A stretch of 64,000 bases of DNA, taken from NCBI GenBank assembly GCA_947000775.1, contig CAMQGK010000650.1, positions 1,996,001 through 2,060,000 on the forward strand. The letters are read 5' to 3'. Position 1 is the first letter of the stretch. The number at the start of each line of letters is the position of its first letter. The translations under genes were made by a program, and so were the position numbers. Origin of the DNA: Pterois miles. Taxonomy: Eukaryota > Chordata > Actinopteri > Perciformes > Scorpaenidae. Shown one piece after another: positions 1 to 11,499 of the stretch. A model generated the notes under the pieces. It was not told where the DNA came from. It ran no database searches and saw only the letters and a list, made by a program, of their open reading frames with translations.

Positions 1-165
1 CATGAAACTAAACTGGACAAAGCTGTGAAAGTGAGCGATCTAGTTCTAAACTGAAACCAGATTCAGCCGTGGCATCACCTATTTGTCTGTTAAAACGTTT
101 TCAGAAGTAGATTTTGGTGGATTGTTTAGACAGAATAACAGAAAGATTACGAGCAGGCCGCCGTA

Positions 166-790
166 TTGACTGCTAATACAGACGCTCTGTGTAGGAGAGG
201 GCAGAGCCATCTGTACTTCATCAGAAGGCTGGTATCCTTTAACATCTGCAAAAAGCTGCTGCAGATGTTCGATCAGACTGCTGTGGCGAGCGCCCTCTGC
301 TATGCAGTGGTGTGCTGGGGGAGCAGCATCAAGAGGAGGGACGCCTCACGTCTGGACAAACTGGTGAGGAAGGCGGGCTCTGCGGTGGACGCGGAGCTGG
401 ACAGCCTGAAACTATGGCAGAGCGACGGGCGCTGAGCAGGCTCCTGTCAATCATGGACAATCCTCTGCATCGGCTGCACAGCATCATCTCCAGGCAGAGG
501 AGCAGCTTCAGTGATGGGCTGCTGTCGCTGTCCTGTCCTTTCTCCCCGATGCATTGAGGCTCTGTAACTCCACCCGGGGGGGTCGAGGGTGAACGTTAAT
601 GTAATGGGAGGGGCTTCTGCTCTGTTCTCACCAGACCTGGCGGACATGTCCTGCTGGATTTTAGACATTATAGACATGACCACAGATTATTTGTGTAATA
701 ATTTAGCCACAAATTCACACACTGACCATACTCGGTCCAGACATATACACAGTTTTGACCAAGTCTTGTTTATGATATGTCCCCTTTAAT
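166..790 (+). mobile_element. LINE (L2/CR1-like) reverse-transcriptase C-terminal fragment, decayed
   Basis: The translation from 166 carries the conserved tail of fish non-LTR retrotransposon polyproteins: TDALCRRGQSHLYF, then VVCWGSSIKRRDASRLDKLV and RKAGS. A stop follows at 433-435. The homologous continuation (ERRALSRLLSIMDNPLHRL, ending near 557) lies in another frame, so a frameshift falls near 412-425. No endonuclease or catalytic RT domain is present, so this is a 5'-truncated, dead copy. The AT-rich stretch to about 790 may be its 3' tail. The clade is inferred from the style of the motif, not from a search. Confidence 0.72.
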
Positions 791-2985
791 TCTTGGGAGA
801 GTGATGCTTGATCTGGATTTTGGAGGCCGGTCTGTTTGTCTCATTCATGGACACATAAAAACACACATATACACCTCTCACATCTGGTGTACGTTAGATC
901 TGTTACAGAGTGTATGAATCTCAAAACCAGAGGGGGTAAAGCCATCAATCATGCCTCCCCCTCTCCCTTTTTTCTCTCTCCTCATGACGCTTGAGGCTAC
1001 GAGGGGAAACGTGTTATTTGTGTGTACTGTAAGAGTACAGGTAAAGCAGCTGAAGCCGTTTTCCTGTCTCCACTCAAAATAGAGCGAACGGGGAGCTGCA
1101 TGCTGGTTAGATGTACACTGAGTTCTTCATCACAGCGAGGGACTGTTGTCATAAACAGGGTAGCTTGAGGTAATCAGGGTAAGCTGGACTCTATAGTCTG
1201 AAGGGTAAATAAGGAGATTCAGTTACATATGATTGGCAAAAGGCAATATAACTGATGCTTCTGGGGGAAATGTGTAGCTGCTGCAACACACACATGTATG
1301 ACACGTGTTAAAGTGGTGCAGAGCTAACAGCATTTTCTCATTGATCCAGATGTAAGGCCATACTTGTCTAATTCAATATGTGGACAGCTCCCCTATGTAA
1401 TGGTAGACTCAGCTTTTCTAGGATAATGAGGGTTTGGAGACGGGGAGGGAGTAAAGTGTAATAAAGAGCCTGCAGGAGAGAGTAAAATGAGGATCCACAC
1501 CAGATCACTCTTCAGTGGACAGAACAGCTGCTGTCAGGGTTGATTAGTAATGTCTTGGTCTCCTGCTCGGCTATTGAGAACTGATCAAGTTGATCCTGGC
1601 TGCTGATTTGAGATCAGTAGTACAGAGATTTTGTTGAGTGGGCCACGATGTTCAGAAGGAAGTGTCTATGAAGCCATTTGGGCCAGCCGTTGTACAGTAG
1701 CTTAGCTGAAAGCAGATACGATGCAGATCTGAGGTCTGGTCAAGCAGCTGGGTATCTGCTCTTTGCTTTACGGGGTAGGACTCAGGGCACTGGGTCAGGG
1801 TTCAAGAATGGTGTCACCTGTCAGGAGACTTAAGGTTTATTAACAGACCAACCTTTGGCACATTTATGCACGTGTATTGATAACTACATTGAATTTCTGA
1901 CGTTCGAATCCACATCTCAAAGTCAGAATGACTCAAATGCTGGTTCACAATGACAGTGACTCACATACAGAAAAGCTGTTTTTGTTTTTTTTTATTTGGT
2001 CATGCAAACCTACGACACCCTCCAGGACATGATGTTGACCATTCAGTATGTTTCCAAATCATTAAAATTACATTGAGAAAGTTGGTGTTGGAGCCCAAAA
2101 AGAGACAAAAGAACCACCTGATATTTTTGGCAGACTTCTGATGGTCTGACCCCATCACGACCTGATCTCAGAGTTACTGTAGCACCACCTGCTAAAGACT
2201 ACAGACCAACACACACAGCAGAACTGACCAGGTAGCCCAGCTGGTCCAGGTGCACTTCTGTTTATGTTATCTGGGTAATTATGGCAAATATTATTGCAGC
2301 CTGCTGCCCTTGACTCGGCTCTGCTGGTGCGCTTAGCTTGGACAACTGAGCGAAGCTCATTCACACAGAGTGGGACCGGTTGGGAAAGAGAGAGATCACA
2401 GCGGCTCCAGATGCTCTTAAACACAGAATAAGACATGCAGATGATTCAATTGTTCAATCTAAGATACATATTTTAAAAGCCTCTCCGCAGGCCGCTCTGT
2501 ACAGCCTGTCCCTTGGCTTCAGTCCCACCCTGACTGTTCACTGTGTCCATAAGCAGAGAGAAATAATAGCATGTCTAATTCAATGTTCTGTTGAATCTCT
2601 CACACGCTGCTCACATGAACTCAGCGGTAACACAAAGCAGAACATTTTCATGTCCTCGGTTGTCTCGGTTTCAGTGACACACGGGGACAGCTGATTGCAT
2701 TACAAGTAAATATATAAACATTACGCTGCACTTGTTAAAAGAGACGTTACAAAGAGGGATTAGTAGAAGTAGAGAGCTCCAGGGATGATGTATTTTTGTA
2801 GTCCTACCAGGAACTCAGCATTGCCCTGGTTCCCTCGACAAAAAGCCAATAGGATTATTACAGAAAATAAACTCACGCACACGTTTATGATACTTACCTG
2901 TTTTATTCAGCAAGATAATCTCCACAAATGAACACCACGTTTAGATTATTTGAAAGGTAAAAAGCTAACGTTAGGCTGCAAACAA
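791..2985. other. Intergenic, no gene seen
   Basis: No ORF here shows recognisable similarity, and none is flanked by convincing splice sites. The T-run near 1979 is the only simple sequence. A reverse CTCF-like string (caccacctgct) occurs near 2185. I see no other organised structure. Confidence 0.5.
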
Positions 2986-2989
2986 ACTA

Positions 2990-3305
2990 CTGGTGCCTTC
3001 GTGTTCACGACTTCCCGCACATGAATGCGTTCAAGTGATGAAGAACGCTGCTGCTAAGCAATGGCAATATTAGCATTACTGTCCGAGTCTAGAAGCCACA
3101 GAGGCTAACAAGCTAGCCAGCTAGCTAGTGGGTAACATAATACAGGAAATGTAAAGGCATAATGTCAGAGAAAGATGAGGTTGTTGAGAGTATCAACATT
3201 TAGCTCAGGCAGATTATAAAATTACCAAGAAAAACAATATGTGACTAAAATTACAATATAGCCAGTACTGTACAATATTAACTTATTATGCACCGATAAA
3301 TGAAC
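2990..3305 (+). repeat. Dispersed repeat family H, copy 1
   Basis: About 310 bases that recur in inverted orientation at 24550-24860 inside USP24 intron 1. Shared strings include gcgttcaagtgat, actgtccgagtctaga, cagaggctaac, aatacaggaaa and ataaatgaac. The copies differ by substitutions and small indels, as expected of an old interspersed element. No coding capacity or terminal repeat was recognised. Confidence 0.75.
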
Positions 3306-3902
3306 TTCCATGGGCTCCACCATTTCTCACAACGTCAACAAACACTTCAGAAGTCGTGAACTCTGAGCTTTCAGAAACTTTCCACTTACAAGGTCATGAA
3401 TACAACATGAGGGGGGCGTTCATATGGACCCAACACAGTAAACACAGTAAACACTAAAATGCTAACTCATTTCTGGGTTTTAGGACTCATTCCTGTTGGG
3501 CTCTATGAGAGAAAATAGACATGGGCGACGATGAAGAAACATGTAACACATCAATCATCAGCCAGACAATATAACATCATGAGTGGAGGATTATTCTAAG
3601 GAAAACAAGTCTGTTTTAACATGACCAACAATGGCAAAAGTCACGTTTAGTTTTTAGTCTTGACCTTGGTGCTCCCTGTTTTGAGTGGGAGACAAGAATA
3701 GTAATAAAAGGTTATAAAGGTTCCACATACACCATTCAGAGCATTAATAACGCATCAAACAACTACTGTATTGTCTATGTAAAGACACAGAGGAGTAATG
3801 TCTACCTGAGCAGAGAAAGAAGTCACTCTGTCTGTGTGAGGTTGTTTGTTGCTATATTAAAGGTGGTAAATAGGGGATTAGGAGCATTTTATTGCCCCTT
3901 CA
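3306..3902. other. Intergenic, no gene seen
   Basis: No supported coding or RNA gene. The sequence has the look of old repeat debris (for example the gaggggggcgttcat string near 3410), but I cannot assign it. Confidence 0.4.
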
Positions 3903-4300
3903 CGTAGGGATGTTGAGAATTAACCATTTAACTATTAACCGAAATTAAGCATTTTAACCACTTAACACTACTGGTTAAACAATTAAAAGAAATTAATTAC
4001 AAAAACCAAGCAAAAATCAGAGGATCAAAGCTGGTCCACCTTAAGAGCCCACCTTAAGAGAGTCTGAGCCGGAGTCACAGATACAGGAAGTTGGCTCTGG
4101 TTTCCCAGCTGAGGAGTTGTAGCTTGTAGCCTTGTAGCATTTATCCACAGACAAATAAACTGAACACACACTGTCTGCTACAGCTACGTTCACAGCTATA
4201 ACACCACCAACAAACCCACACTCACCACCACACACACACACACACGGTCTGTCGGAAACTCGCTATCGTTACACCGGGCAGAAGCTGACAACTGAGTACT
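3903..4300 (+). repeat. Dispersed repeat family A, copy 1 (MITE/hAT-like)
   Basis: Starts with tagggatgttgagaattaacc followed by several ttaacc/ggttaa motifs. It continues into a block shared with 12932-13440 and, inverted, 49305-49890: agctggtccaccttaag, gatacaggaagttggctctg, gctgaggagttgtagcttgtagcc and gctacgttcacagctataac, then a CA run and ggtctgtc. The minus-strand reading frame through it is shared by all copies but matches no family I know, so I treat it as non-coding repeat. Confidence 0.78.
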
Positions 4301-5602
4301 CGGTTGTCTGTTGTGCTCATATACTGAGAGTTCAGAGTGGCAGCTGGTGGGGAACACTCACATGCACGAACATGCACTAAAAGGCATGCGCGACCAGCCC
4401 GGCTACGTCAACAAAGCACAGAGAAGCTCTGATTACAACACACACAGAGGGAGTGAGACTTCATTCTCTGCTCAGGTCGACATTACTGCTTTACAGTATA
4501 TCTTTAACTAGACAAGAGTTGTTTGCTGTTATATTAATACACTGGATGTTGGATAGAGAACGTTTAAGTCTGTGGTGGTTCAGGCAGAAGCTTGGTCAGA
4601 AATATCTGTGCACAGCCTTCGTTTTCTACCATTGAGGTTTGGCCTCGCTACACTCAGGATTCATCAGTCCAAACTACAGTATGCATGCTATTTGTTATCC
4701 ACGGAGAAAGAGAGCCATGAAATTGGAGAAGACTGTTATACAGAGGTTGTTATAAGTTCACTATTTGCCGAATCAACAAATCTTGCTCAATCTTAAAGAA
4801 AGATTGTGTGAGTCATTACTGGGAACCGAGCTAAGATGGCGTTGTGTTATTTGAGTGATTTTCTGGTTCTGAATGCTCGTCTCACATAGGGACAGCCTTC
4901 TTTGCTTTCATACCGAGATGAGTCAACTTGGTCTTTTTATGTCTTCCGGACACTTGTTACTCATTTGGTTGAACTAATGCATATATGCTGAAAGGAAAAC
5001 ACAAGCATGGACACACACACTATGCCCATGCATCACACGAATTACTAATTAACTGAGAACTACTGACATTTTATTCCTGATAAACAGGATGTGACTTATT
5101 AAAAAAAGCCACCAAACAAACACAGGGCCTTTACTCGGGGATGGCGTTCATGTCCCCTGTGAAACCAAAGATATATTACAAACATGCATATTTTAAAGTG
5201 CGTCGACCAGAAAAACACAAGGTGTACAGCAGCACACTTATTTCAGAATAAATAGTTTAAACCTTCAGTATCTTATAAAGTAAACAAACATAAAATAAAC
5301 AACAAAATCCAAATTTTCTATAATATTACAGTAGTGGTACGCGTATGTTTTTTTTTTTTGTGCTTTAAGAGCTGGTTTAAAGGCCGAAGCCTGGTCTGTC
5401 ATTCTGTAAAATACATTGCTTTAACCATTGCATACTGCTTACTACTGAGGAATGCAGTATTCATCAGTAGTATGTAGTAGATGGTGTTGAAAACAGCCAC
5501 TCTGTGTGATCAGGGCCTTGGTGTTCAGAAGAGCTTATACCTGCATGTTCTTCTCTAATGTTTGCCTTTAAATATATCACATGAAGTCCTCTTCTGTTAC
5601 AC
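4301..5602. other. Intergenic, no gene seen
   Basis: No supported gene. A poly-T run sits near 5350. Short ORFs in 4311-4796 overlap each other in several frames and have no family signature. Confidence 0.45.
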
Positions 5603-6806
5603 CAGGGGTGGGCAGTTATTTTTCTGGGGGTTCACATGAGAAACCCAGATTGTTGCCGGGAGCCAAACAAATACTGTCAGATGTAACCTCTGTTTTATCA
5701 CTATAGAAGACATACTGGGCACATTTATTATACTTAAAATCTCTCCAAACAGCATATTATTAAGAAAATTACATTATATGCAGGAGTCTTTGAACCATAC
5801 AGGACTGACTGTTTAGGGGAGTAATATTTCTATTATAACAAAAATTTACATTAACACTTAATTTAACATTTAACATTAACACTTACATTTAACATTAACA
5901 CTTCTGGATTCTGGTTTCGGGATTTTTCTACGTTTTGTGTTGTCTCAAAGTGACGGTTCAAGTTGTATTCTTTGAATAAAGCCACATGTTTGTTGCAAAC
6001 TAAGCACACAGCTTTACCATCAACCTCTGTGAAAAAATACTAAGTAATCCATGAGCTGTTATAGACGGGCCGCTGGAGGGACTGCTGCGCCTGTGGACCA
6101 GGACTGGGCCACCTGTGAGTGCTTTGGGATGGTGGAGGGGTTTGCTAGATTTCGTCACGAAGTCGCTAAGTTGGCAACACTAGCACTGACAATACACAAG
6201 CATTTCAAAACAAAAGATATTTTCTTTACTTTTTTTTTTTTTTTAGCTTGGTAGGTAAAATTGTGTGGTTGTCTGAGACCTCCCGGGCCGGACAGAACCA
6301 TCAGAAGTAGAGGTCGACCAATTAATCAGTCGTCCGATTAATTGGGCCAATTATTTGACATTTTTTCCATAATCGGCATCGACCAGTGTCTGTGCATATT
6401 AAGCTGATTATCGAGCAGATGCATAAATGCTGCTAAGTGCACTAAAACTTTATTTTTTCATACAAAAGTTTATTTGTCAAAGTTCAGGTTTTTTGATTAC
6501 CTGTTTCATGTATATAAGTGCACTGCAGTGCAGACAAAATGTAGATTGGAGAGACAGACCATAGGTGTTGTTCAATTAATATTTACTGAAGTTGAGAAAT
6601 TTGTATCATTTGTTATTATTAAGCTGGTATATTTTATCAGATGGAGGAAAAAAAAAAAAAAGAAACCAAACAATCGCCATCATATATCAGCCATCGGCTA
6701 TCCTTATTCTCCAATAAATCGGCATTGGCCATAAAAAACCCATATCGGGTGACCTCTAATCACGAAGGCCGGATCCGGCCCGCGGGTCGTATAATGTCCA
6801 GGTCTG
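5603..6806 (+). mobile_element. hAT-type transposon remnant, copy 1
   Basis: Left end CAGGGGTGGGCAGTTAT at 5603 and a degraded right end ATAATGTCCAGGTCTG at 6791-6806 form imperfect terminal inverted repeats. Just inside are gttgccgggagcc on the left and ggccggatccggcccgcggg on the right. Flanks tgttacac and tgtgagag share 5 of 8 bases, compatible with a worn 8-bp target duplication. The interior at 5930-6040 is the inverted counterpart of 10960-11050, which in copy 2 encodes a BED-finger-like peptide. A second transposon is nested inside at 6308-6758. Confidence 0.75.
6308..6758. mobile_element. MITE nested in the hAT remnant
   Basis: A 451-base element with terminal inverted repeats tagaggtcgacc (6308-6319) and gggtgacctcta (6747-6758). 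The subterminal parts are rich in attaatc and atcggc words, including ccgattaattgg. It carries poly-A at 6649-6661 and no protein. Its insertion into the hAT copy shows it is the younger element. Confidence 0.72.
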
Positions 6807-7693
6807 TGTGAGAGTGAGGGGAACCATACCATCGTTATTGCACAGATTCGTGGCGCTTTGCTGCAGGGACAGACCCACTGATAGCTCCGGTGCCAAAGAG
6901 TCTGTGAGTGGTTCTAATGGGGGTCTAAGAGATGCTGATCCATTGAGGCATGCTGCCGTACACACTGCACATGAAACCACAGAAAGTCAAATTGGGAACA
7001 CAAACAACAGGGAGACACACCAGGACTAAACCAATATCGCGTTTTAACAAGGATTACACAGGACAGGTCTCAGGTGTTGCTGGTTACAACTTCCAGCAGA
7101 GAAAGAATCCTCGGGCCACGTTTTAACCCCCGGAGCAGAGCTGGATCTGAGGCTGGAGCCAGAGTCGGACACCCTGCTACCTGCTGGGGAACGGCTGGGC
7201 TCCATCTCGCATCCAAAATAACGCTGCACCTACAGCTTTGTCCCATCTGGTCTCATTTTAGATTCCTAATATTGGAGTGATGCTGTGGACATTTTGGTAT
7301 AATCAAAATGGATTGCGTCGGTCAAAGCGTTCCAAGGACTACATACCTGACAGAGCGCTGGCTTTTGGGTTCGAGTTTCAAAGGGGTCAGATGTGACATG
7401 TAGGTTTTGTGCGTGCTCTTGCGTCCTCACACGTGTGCACGGTATATGATGAAGGTGTGAGCAGCGGAGTGAAGTGAGTGATTGTGGTGCCAAACGTTGA
7501 CCTCATGTGGCTTTTCATGCCCGTCTCGCAGAAGTTATTTGAAGTCTGACTCAGTCCCTCAGATCTCACATGTGGCTTATATTTGCACTGAAATACCTCC
7601 CAGAGCTATTGGCTGCTTTGAAATGGATGTAAACATGAAGCTCTTTAGAGTGTCACTGCTTTACGGGGGAGGGTATTAAAAGGTGCAGTTATG
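6807..7693. other. Intergenic, no gene seen
   Basis: Several overlapping short ORFs on both strands (6756-7679) without domain signatures. No splice-consistent exon chain was found. Confidence 0.4.
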
Positions 7694-7714
7694 GTGTTGT
7701 TGTTGTTGTTGTTT
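7694..7714 (+). repeat. (TTG)n microsatellite
   Basis: About seven tandem TTG units directly before repeat family B copy 1. Confidence 0.85.
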
Positions 7715-7717
7715 ATC

Positions 7718-8673
7718 AGGGCTGGGACGAGTCACCCATCTCCTGATTCGATACTGTCACGATACATGGGGGCAGATTCAAGTATTGCAATTCTATATTA
7801 TGATTTATCGCGATTTATTGTTAACTTTTAACACTAGACCATGAGAAAAAGTTGAATCATACACTTCTGGAACTTTTACCCTGGAAAATATCTAAATGAA
7901 TACAGTAAAAGTGTTTTTTTAGCATGTATGTAGTCAGAGATGTCCTGAAGTCAAATATATCAGGATCATTCTCAGGAAGTGGTATTTTCTTTTTCATTTA
8001 TAAGGGACATGTAATGTTTTAAACTTCTGGTGAATATAATCCAATCAATCATATTTCCATTGATGTATTTTGCATATACAGGTCCCTTTGTTAACACCTT
8101 ATTTTGAAACCGAGTCTACTTCCTCTAACTCCTCCAAGGTGGTCTCTAGCTCTCCTGTCAGCTCTGTTCTCTTTATCCATCCATGTTCAGCTCCATCGGG
8201 GCCGTTTGAATGCATTTAACATAAATGTCAGTATATGGGGCTCTACAGTCGTAGCGTCGGCCCATTTGACCACAGAGATGCGACTTGACCGCACGTTACC
8301 GCAATACGATAACATTTCCTGTCCATGACAGAGTTAGCGTGCAGCTTTAGCTGTGATGTCTAGCTCTGCTTTTCCTGCAATGTGTGAAACCCAAAGTGTT
8401 TCCATCCTTTATTAGATGTGCAGTGTTTACTCCATTGGATTTGAAATGTCAGGGTGCAGGTCGTATCCACGTATCCCTTCGCCGTTTTCTTCTTTCTCGT
8501 GTTGGCTCGCTGTGGTTTGTTTTGGTTGACGGATATGGAACAGATGTGACGTCACATTACTCAGACTACAGCAATTAATGGTAACTTCCATCCACTCTGC
8601 ATAGACTCAAATGAAGCAAAACTTGTAAAGTAGAAAATGGCGATACATAGATGAATTTATCCCCACCCCTACT
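7718..8673 (+). repeat. Dispersed repeat family B, copy 1 (about 0.95 kb)
   Basis: Runs from agggctgggacga through tgattcgatactgtcacgat and aacactagaccatg to cgatacatagatgaat and ccccacccctacta. Near-full copies occur at 36327-37380 (same strand) and 30560-31511 (inverted); a 190-base end fragment lies at 48283-48472 (inverted). The shared internal frame (RGRLNAFNINVSIWGSTV) is disrupted between copies and is probably not a real protein. It is likely a non-autonomous DNA transposon, by inference only. Confidence 0.78.
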
Positions 8674-9658
8674 AGTTATCCCATCACAGTCTGTGTGTGA
8701 AAGACAAAAGGATAAAGAGAGATTTCACAACCACAAGATCTGTTGACATTTCTCAGTTACGTGAAATAACTTTGAGCAAGGCCGAAAAAAAAAAAACAGA
8801 ACAAATGTGGTTTGAAAATGACTTTTTGAGTGCTCTCATTCATGAACACAGAAATTTCCCAAAACTTGGTGCTTGCTTGTCAGTTGCACAACACTGCGGT
8901 GTGGCACGTTGCCCTGTTATTGTTAACTGGCCCGGTCTCCACTTTAGACTTATGGAGAGAAAACAGCTCGTCTGCTTAAGCTGATGACGGACATGTGTTT
9001 GATACTTCACATTTCTGGGAATCTCCTGAGGCCTGTCAGACCAAATCAAATTGAATCTGTATCATTTCAAAAGATCTGAATTGGAATAATTTCTTTGTTG
9101 AGTTAGGCCTATTTGGTCCATTTTGCGTAATCTGTATTTTAAGTTGATTATATCTATAAATTGAAGCCACAGTGTATGTAATTTAATCAGCATTATTCCC
9201 ATGTAACTGATATACAACCTGGCATTATATGTGGCATGTGTTAAGATATATTTATGCATTGTCTTTTTCTCTCTGTATGTGTACAGTAGTAGAGGCTGGG
9301 AAGTGGTTTGCAAGATCATTTTTAGAGCAAGTTTTCAGGGTAGTCATTGTCTGCACAAAGTCTCCTGCTGTTTGTGGTGTATTTCAACCCTGGCAATCAG
9401 CATTTACATTGTGGAGAGGGATCAGGGAGTAAAAAGAGAGACGTCTTTTCTGAGGAACAGAAGGAAAGCATTATGTTTTCTTCTTAATCTGCTGAAAAAA
9501 ATGGCTTGTTTGCGGAGTGTAGCTAATAGATCCTCATGCTGAAGTTATACAGGGTCAAACATGTTGATCACGTTACATTACTGAGGATGGAGCAACACTA
9601 CAAGGCAGCAACATCCAGGTCTGAGAGGTGAAGCCAACGCTGAAGTGCTTTAAACGTG
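8674..9658. other. Intergenic, no gene seen
   Basis: An AT-rich stretch with only short unsupported ORFs. A 10-base A run lies near 8787. No repeat relation was noticed. Confidence 0.4.
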
Positions 9659-9870
9659 CATTCTTTCTAACAGCCAGCAGGGGGCGACTCCTCTGGTTGC
9701 AAAGTCTGATTATAAGATAAGATAAGATAAGATAGTCCTTAATTAGTCCCACTTATGTAGGAGTCTATGAGAAAATGAGTCCATTTCTCACTTGATTTAT
9801 TACCTCAGTATACATTGTAAACATGACTTTATGGTCTCAGTTGCTAGTTACAAGTCTCCCTCCTTTAACT
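9659..9870 (+). repeat. Short interspersed repeat with a CTCF-like core and GATAA microsatellite
   Basis: Contains ccagcagggggcgactc (9674-9690), then about four tandem GATAA units (9714-9734), then a tail tagtccttaattagtccc. The tail resembles the ends at 18880 (tagtctttattagtccc) and 53310 (ctttattaatcccc), so all three may share a 3' sequence used by the same LINE. This reading is an inference. Confidence 0.55.
9674..9690 (+). promoter_or_regulatory. Candidate CTCF-binding site
   Basis: CCAGCAGGGGGCGACTC closely matches the vertebrate CTCF core (CCASYAGRKGGC followed by R). It sits inside a repeat, so binding is a prediction only. Confidence 0.4.
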
Positions 9871-10120
9871 GTAAGGTGAAGAATCTCTGTCTGTCTTTCC
9901 GTATGTCCTTCGTATATCTGGGAAACCGCTCCTCCAATGTACTTCACTTGGTAGGTGTATTGGTGGGGACCACATGGAGTGCTTTGTCACATTTGGTGCA
10001 ATTTGGACGTGTCACCTGTTCAGTATTAATAAACTTTGAGTAAACGGTACTCTGTTTAGCATTGGGGGCGGGGCCTCAGGGCTCTGCAGACTGAGACAAG
10101 CATCATCTGCAGCAGGAAGT

Positions 10121-10500
10121 TCCATCCGTCCATTATCTGAAACCACTTATCCTGTTCAGGGTCGCGGGGGGGCTGGAGCTGATCCCAGCTGACGCTGGGC
10201 AAAGGTCGGGTTCACCCTGGACAGATCGGCAGACAATCACAGGGCTGACACATAGTGACAGACAACCATTCACACTCACATTCACACCTACGGGCAATTT
10301 AGAGTCAACAATCAACCTGCATGTCTTTGGACTGTGGGAGGAAGCGGGAGCACCCGGAGAAAACCTCCGCTAACATGGGGAGAACATGCAAAATCCACAC
10401 AGAAGGGCCCCAAGCCGGATTCAAACTTGTGGCCCTCTTTGAGGCAGCAGTGCTAACCAGTTCCCCATCATGCCGCCGTTTTGCTGCTGGATGCAGGATA
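10121..10500 (-). mobile_element. tRNA-derived SINE-like element, copy 1 (family C)
   Basis: The reverse strand has a Pol III box-A-like part near 10453-10475, a box-B-like gtttgaatccgg near 10418-10431, then the body (gtccaaagacatgcaggttga, aattgcccgtaggtgtgaatg, caccctgaacaggataag). It ends in an atggacggatgga tail. The same element is at 52255-52620 (minus) and, 5'-truncated, at 20431-20567 (plus). Very common in teleosts. Confidence 0.82.
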
Positions 10501-10949
10501 TACTAACGTTACAAGTGACCAGCTTCCTTGAGGTCAAGCCATTAGCTCGCTCTGAACGGCTACACACTCTGAACAGCCACGCACTACAAACCGGCAAGAC
10601 TCCCCGACAATGCTGAAAGCAGCAATATCAGGAGGCTACTGGGAGCCAAGCGATCAGCCCGTTCCAAACAGGCACGCCATGATCGGGCACTGCACTAGTT
10701 CTGTCAAATTCTGATCCAAATTAGAGTCAAACTGACCATAAAGAAGGGCTTGTTTTAGGGTGTGTCTACCTTGTGATTGACAGGTCATTAGAACGGTGTT
10801 GTCCGGTCCGGGTGTTGTCTGTGTTTTCATCTTACAACTTTAACCCTTGTGTGTTTTCAGTTCATGAAAGTTAATTAACATTTCAGTCGCCTAAAAATAT
10901 CTTACTCAGCTTTCGTTTGTACTCAGCTCCACCCTCGTGTCACTTTCTA
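10501..10949. other. Intergenic, no gene seen
   Basis: No supported gene or repeat; only unassigned sequence between the SINE and the hAT remnant. Confidence 0.4.
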
Positions 10950-11499
10950 GTTGCAGAGGTTGGTGGTAAAGCTGCGTGCTTAGTTTGCAACAATCATGTG
11001 TCTGTATTCAAAGAAAACAACTAGAACCGTCAGTTTGAGACAAAACATGCAGAAAAATCCAGAAAGCTGTCTGGAGACGAGAAGGAGAGGACAGCCGAGG
11101 GATGAGCTGCTGGCTGAGATACTAAAGCAGAGAGGACTTTTTACAAAGCTGCATGAACCAAGGAAGGATATTTTAGTCCTAGTGTTGATGTGTTAATGTT
11201 AAGTTAAATATTAAATGTAAGTGTTAATGTTGAGTTAAATGTTGGTTAAATGTTTAAAGTTTTATTAATAGAAACATACCCTAAACAGTCATTCCTGTAC
11301 CGACTCCTATACCTCTATCTATAATGTCATTTTCTTAATAATATGCAGTTTGGAGTGATTTTCAGTATAATATACATACCCACTATGTTTTCTAAAGTGA
11401 TAAAATAGAGGTTACATCTGACACTATTTGTTTGGCCCCCCGGCAACAATCTGGGGTTTGTCATGTGTCCCCCCCAGGATAAATAATTGCCCACCCCTG
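10950..11499 (-). mobile_element. hAT-type transposon remnant, copy 2, truncated, with BED-finger relic
   Basis: The right edge aattgcccacccctg (11485-11499) is the inverted counterpart of the left end of copy 1 (5603), and 10960-11480 matches the reverse complement of about 5620-6030. The plus strand at 10990-11165 encodes a decayed peptide with ACLVCNN-like start and ELLAEILKQRGLFTKLHEPR. This resembles the BED zinc-finger linker of hAT transposases and their domesticated vertebrate relatives. A stop and frame changes make it non-functional. The other end of the element is missing. Confidence 0.7.

Noticed and set aside
10996..11196. A domesticated hAT/ZBED-type gene
   Set aside because: Only the BED-finger linker is readable; the zinc ligands and the catalytic part are missing or broken, so it is a transposon relic.
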